Positions 13,522 through 16,292 of a stretch of DNA of 16,292 bases are shown piece by piece (positions within the stretch are counted from its first letter, which is position 1; each line of letters opens with the position of its first letter). The position numbers and the translations under genes were made by a program. The notes beneath the pieces are model-generated. The model searched no databases. It had not been told where the DNA came from and worked only from the letters and a program-made list of their open reading frames with translations. The DNA comes from Oscillospiraceae bacterium (GTDB lineage Bacteria > Bacillota > Clostridia > Oscillospirales > Ruminococcaceae). The stretch spans positions 1 through 16,292 of the forward strand of contig JAQXNQ010000154.1 in NCBI GenBank assembly GCA_029098085.1, in the 5' to 3' direction.

Positions 13522-15018
13522 ATGGAACCGACTTTTGTGAAGGCCACGCCGGAAAGCGTTGGTATTCTTTCCGAAAATGTTCTGGGCTTTCTGGATCAGG
13601 TGGAGAAGGAAGGCGTTTTCTTCCACAGCTTCGCCCTTCTGAAGGGAGACCGGGTTTTCGCAGAGGGTTACCGTCCGCCTTTCGGACCGGAAACCCTTCA
13701 CCGGATGTATTCGGTCAGCAAAACCTTCACCTCCATGGCCGTCGGACTGCTGGAGGCGGACGGACTGCTGCGGCTTTCGGATCCGGTGATCCGGTTCTTC
13801 CCGGAGCATGACAGCGAGGAGCTGCATCCCTATATCCGGGAGACCACCGTCCGGGATCTGCTGATGATGGCGACGCCCTTTTCAGTGCCGACCTATTGTG
13901 CCCGGATGCCGGCCTATGAAGAGTCGGACTGGGTCTGGACCTTTTTCCATGCGGAAAAACCCTCGCACCCTGCAGGGACGATTTTCAATTACGATACGGC
14001 CGGCACCTATCTGCTGGATGCTATCGTGGAGCGCCTGACCGGCAGGGATTTTCTCACTTTCCTGAAGGAACGCGCCCTTTATAAAACCGGTTTTTCGCCG
14101 GAATCCTGGTGCGTCAAGGCGCCTGAGGGATATGCCTGGGGCGGGTCCGGCGTGGAATGCACGCTGATGGATCTGGCCAGGTTTGCCCGTCTGGTGATGA
14201 ACAAAGGCAACTGGCGGGGCGAGCAGCTCCTTCCCGCCGATTATGTCAGAGCTGCAGTCTCCAGACAGATCGACAACTGCCAGAACGGCTTTGTGGAGCC
14301 GGGACACGGAACGCGCGGCTACGGCTATCAGATCTGGGTCACGGCGGACAGCACCTTCTCCTTCCTGGGCATGGGAACCCAGCTGGCGATCTGCATGCCG
14401 GAAGAAGATCTGCTCTTTGTCTGCACGGCGGATACCCAGGGCAATGAAAATGCTTACGCTACGGTTTTCCGTGCTCTCTGGCAGCGGATCAAGGAGCCCT
14501 GCAGAAAGGAGTCTCTCCCGGAAAACGGGGAGGCGCAGCAGCGGCTGCAGACGCGTCTTTCCTCTCTGAAATATCCGGTGGTGCAGGGTGCGAAAACCTC
14601 TGCCGCGGCCGGTTGTATCAATGGAAGGTTTTATGCCCTGCAGGACAATCCCATGGGCATCACCCGGCTGGCTGTAAAGCTTTCGGAGGATGAAGGCGTT
14701 CTTTGCTGGGAAAACGCCCAGGGATACAAGGAGCTGCCCTTCGGCATCGGAAAGACGGTCATCAGTACCTTCCCTCAGGACGGGTATTTCGGTGACACCA
14801 TCGGCAGACCCGGCGATCACCGGTACCGCTGCATCAGCAGCGGCGCCTGGACAGAGGATCATAAGCTGCGGCTGAAGGTGGATCTGATCGATGATTATTT
14901 CGGCAACCTGACCATTCATCTGAGTTATAAAGGCGACGGGCTGGGACTGTATATGGAGCGGCACGCCGAATTTTTCCTGGATGAATATCAGGGCTTCGCA
15001 GGAGGCAAACTGGAATAA
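13522..15018 (+). CDS. Beta-lactamase-fold serine hydrolase
   Basis: A 498-residue serine hydrolase of the class C beta-lactamase/esterase superfamily. ATG 13522 has an excellent AAAGGAGGGCG site and is preferred over an in-frame ATG at 13483 that overlaps the deacetylase gene. The catalytic SxxK is S64-V-S-K67 (RMYSVSKTFTSMAVGLL). The tyrosine motif reads Y157-D-T, where many members have YxN. A third motif near the end of the domain (FLGMGTQLAICMP) replaces the usual HxG region. The C-terminal 150 residues form an extra beta-rich domain seen in many stand-alone family members. There is no signal peptide, so resistance to beta-lactams or a cell-wall role is unlikely; a cytoplasmic esterase or amidase is more plausible. 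tmRNA begins 47 nt downstream. Confidence 0.85.
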   Translation: MEPTFVKATPESVGILSENVLGFLDQVEKEGVFFHSFALLKGDRVFAEGYRPPFGPETLHRMYSVSKTFTSMAVGLLEADGLLRLSDPVIRFFPEHDSEELHPYIRETTVRDLLMMATPFSVPTYCARMPAYEESDWVWTFFHAEKPSHPAGTIFNYDTAGTYLLDAIVERLTGRDFLTFLKERALYKTGFSPESWCVKAPEGYAWGGSGVECTLMDLARFARLVMNKGNWRGEQLLPADYVRAAVSRQIDNCQNGFVEPGHGTRGYGYQIWVTADSTFSFLGMGTQLAICMPEEDLLFVCTADTQGNENAYATVFRALWQRIKEPCRKESLPENGEAQQRLQTRLSSLKYPVVQGAKTSAAAGCINGRFYALQDNPMGITRLAVKLSEDEGVLCWENAQGYKELPFGIGKTVISTFPQDGYFGDTIGRPGDHRYRCISSGAWTEDHKLRLKVDLIDDYFGNLTIHLSYKGDGLGLYMERHAEFFLDEYQGFAGGKLE

Positions 15019-15065
15019 GCTTTTTTCTCAATGAGTTTCGGGTTACGGCGAAAGCCGTCCCATAT

Positions 15066-15422
15066 GGGGACGTAAAGGTTTCGACGGGGACTTGGAAGCT
15101 TGGTAAGCGGGTAGAGCGGGCGAAGGCTCTATAATCGTCGCACCTAAATTAAACGCTAAATCTAACACTAGAACCTTAGCTTTTGCTGCGTAATTAACGC
15201 GGCTGCCTGAACAGGTCAGCACCACGGGTCCTGTCGGGTTCAAATCAGTGGTCAACGTCACCGGGGAGCTCCCTGGCCCCGGATGACGTATCAGGGGATA
15301 CTGCTCCGGTCAGCCTGACGGCCGGCGGGCCGGAGCGGGAACCTTAAATAGACCGTCTGCACCCGGAGAAAGCTGAGTGGATAGGTTTTCGGACGCGGGT
15401 TCGATTCCCGCCGTCTCCACCA
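15066..15422 (+). ncRNA. ssrA: Transfer-messenger RNA (tmRNA)
   Basis: The RNA that rescues stalled ribosomes and tags their products for proteolysis. The 5' end GGGGACGTAAAGGTTTCGAC and the 3' end with GCGGGTTCGATTCCCGC and CCA (15420-15422) are classic. GGGGAC pairs with GTCTCC as the acceptor stem, and the CCA is encoded. After pseudoknot PK1 (GAGC/GCTC around 15112-15129), a frame starting at the probable resume codon GCA (15140-15142) encodes APKLNAKSNTRTLAFAA and stops at TAA 15191-15193. GC-rich pseudoknots fill the region to about 15345. I find no sigma-A promoter in the 47 nt upstream; a small ACGGC-GAAA-GCCGT hairpin lies there. The RNA may be cut from a longer transcript or use a promoter inside the upstream gene. 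Its partner smpB is at 11287. Confidence 0.97.
15140..15193 (+). other. tmRNA proteolysis-tag reading frame
   Basis: Seventeen codons plus TAA. The resume codon is inferred from GTC-GCA about a dozen bases after PK1, as in other tmRNAs; an alternative resume at GCT 15155 would give a 12-residue tag. Either way, the tag ends LAFAA, where ALAA is usual. Confidence 0.7.
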
Positions 15423-15425
15423 CTG

Positions 15426-15461
15426 AAAAAGCCCACAGCCATGGAGGTTGTGGGCTTTTTT
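15426..15461. terminator. Bidirectional terminator between ssrA and the convergent isomerase gene
   Basis: A perfect 12-bp stem AAAAAGCCCACA / TGTGGGCTTTTT with an 11-nt loop, starting 4 nt after the tmRNA CCA end. It has T-runs on both strands (TTTTTT forward, TTTTT reverse), so it can serve ssrA and the minus-strand gene ending at 15489. Confidence 0.92.
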
Positions 15462-15488
15462 GCTTTGACCACACTTTTGCGCAGTTCG

Positions 15489-16292
15489 TTATTCCGCCTT
15501 TTCTTCAGGACGGGTGGCAGCGTACAGCTGCCGCAGATATTCCAGATTGTGTGCCAGCTTATCCCGGGTGCTCTCCTCATTGGAGAAATCCTCAATGGAG
15601 ACGGTTCCGTCATAGCCGCTGGCCTGCAGCACCTGGAAGAATTTCTTCAGATCGGCCATGCCGTTTTTCAGAGGCGTCCAGACCCTCTTCCATTTGGCGG
15701 CGCCCAGCTCGTCCACGCCGTCCTGCTGCAGGATGCCGTTCTTCATGTGGACATGGGCCACATAGCTGCCCAGCATATCCAGGCTCTTCTTGTAATTCTC
15801 AAAGCCCTCGTTGACCATGTTGCCAGGGTCGAAGATCAGGCCGAGACAGTTGGGATCCAGGCCCTCCAGCATCCGGCGGGCGGAGCTGGGGCTGGCCAGC
15901 AGGTTGTCCATATGGATCTCAAAGATGATCTTGACGCCGTATTGGCGGGCCAGACCCTCCAGGTACTCGGCATCCTTGCGCATGGCGGCGAACTCTTCGT
16001 TGTAGTTGGTTTTTTCGCTGTATTGGGGCGGGAAAACGCGAACCATGGGCGCGCCGACGATCTGGGCGGCTTTGAGCACCTGCTCGATCTTTTCGTGATC
16101 CTTGGGGTTCAGGTAGCTGGTCAGGCTGAAGATCTCCAGGCCGTATCTGTCACAGAGGGCCTTCAGCTCAGGCGCCTTTTCCACCACGGTGTTAATGTCC
16201 ACGGTGCTTCTGTTGTATACCCAGTAGCGGCCCTCGAAGGGAATCTCTGCGGGCACCTCGGCGGGAATCTCCGCAACCCGCCATTCCACACC
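15489..16292 (-). CDS. Sugar phosphate isomerase/epimerase, TIM-barrel (5' end outside window)
   Basis: 267 visible residues of a xylose-isomerase-like/AP-endonuclease-2 TIM-barrel protein, of the group that includes IolE/IolI and related sugar isomerases and epimerases. The frame is open to the right edge. The first visible residues (G-V-E-W-R-V) fit the first internal strand of the barrel and not an N-terminus, so the start lies beyond the window. Probable metal ligands are Glu in IIFEIHMDN, Asp in IFDPGNM, His in HVHMKN and Glu in SIEDFSN. These enzymes rearrange sugars or inositol derivatives in the cytoplasm using a divalent metal. The gene converges on tmRNA and shares a terminator with it. 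Its presence next to the esterase/deacetylase group supports a sugar-use theme but does not prove a shared pathway. Confidence 0.85.
   Translation of the reverse strand, partial: GVEWRVAEIPAEVPAEIPFEGRYWVYNRSTVDINTVVEKAPELKALCDRYGLEIFSLTSYLNPKDHEKIEQVLKAAQIVGAPMVRVFPPQYSEKTNYNEEFAAMRKDAEYLEGLARQYGVKIIFEIHMDNLLASPSSARRMLEGLDPNCLGLIFDPGNMVNEGFENYKKSLDMLGSYVAHVHMKNGILQQDGVDELGAAKWKRVWTPLKNGMADLKKFFQVLQASGYDGTVSIEDFSNEESTRDKLAHNLEYLRQLYAATRPEEKAE

Noticed and set aside
13882..14964. A 360-codon minus-strand frame opposite the serine hydrolase
   Set aside because: Mirror of a clearly real gene with catalytic motifs; no family features of its own.
15350..15422. A separate tRNA gene at the 3' end of the tmRNA
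   Set aside because: The T-arm and acceptor belong to the tmRNA, whose 5' acceptor strand is at 15066; no independent anticodon arm is present.
1..16292. CRISPR arrays, insertion sequences, phage or defence modules
   Set aside because: No regularly spaced repeats, transposase, integrase or defence-type proteins are visible; the window is mostly core chromosome.

Overview
The window is a dense piece of bacterial chromosome. It looks like a high-GC member of the Bacillota, probably a gut-type Clostridia (Oscillospirales-like). This rests on strong GGAGG ribosome binding sites with ATG/GTG/TTG starts, consensus sigma-A promoters, the Bacillus/Clostridium-type order SRP RNA - dnaX - ybaB - recR, a DUF624 (YesL-like) membrane protein, a SpoIIM-like membrane protein, and a lysine exporter split into two genes. 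I cannot name a genus from sequence alone.

Layout. (1) 1-3780: the tail of a hotdog-fold thioesterase, then dnaE (replicative DNA polymerase III alpha), then an AT-rich spacer ending in a terminator. dnaE carries an in-frame TAG at 1990-1992 exactly where the family has a near-invariant Glu. As sequenced, it is two open frames (190-1992 and 2002-3633). (2) 3818-5830: a SpoIIM-like membrane protein, a DUF624 membrane protein with its own consensus promoter and a very acidic tail, and a small Cys-rich protein. (3) 5812-8113, minus strand: a D-Ala-D-Ala carboxypeptidase and a two-gene LysO-type lysine exporter, separated by a strong hairpin terminator. (4) 8365-11757: the SRP RNA with its own promoter and terminator, dnaX (clamp loader), ybaB, recR and smpB, a housekeeping replication/repair/translation-quality block. 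(5) 11771-15018: three catabolic-looking hydrolases in one tight run (alpha/beta esterase, PIG-L-type deacetylase, beta-lactamase-fold serine hydrolase). (6) 15066-15422: tmRNA (ssrA), with a bidirectional terminator, and then a convergent, truncated sugar phosphate isomerase/epimerase running off the right edge.

How it fits together. DnaE and DnaX are parts of the same replicase. RecR and YbaB are the usual partners downstream of dnaX. SmpB and tmRNA are the two obligate components of trans-translation, here separated by the three-hydrolase cassette. The most striking anomaly is the amber codon in dnaE. Other points worth a look are the S-A-C in place of the usual SxN motif in the carboxypeptidase, the LAFAA-ending tmRNA tag, the cassette between smpB and ssrA, and a palindrome over the -35 box of the DUF624 gene. 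I did not find CRISPR arrays, insertion sequences, phage genes or tRNAs, and I see no clear evidence of a wholly new system.
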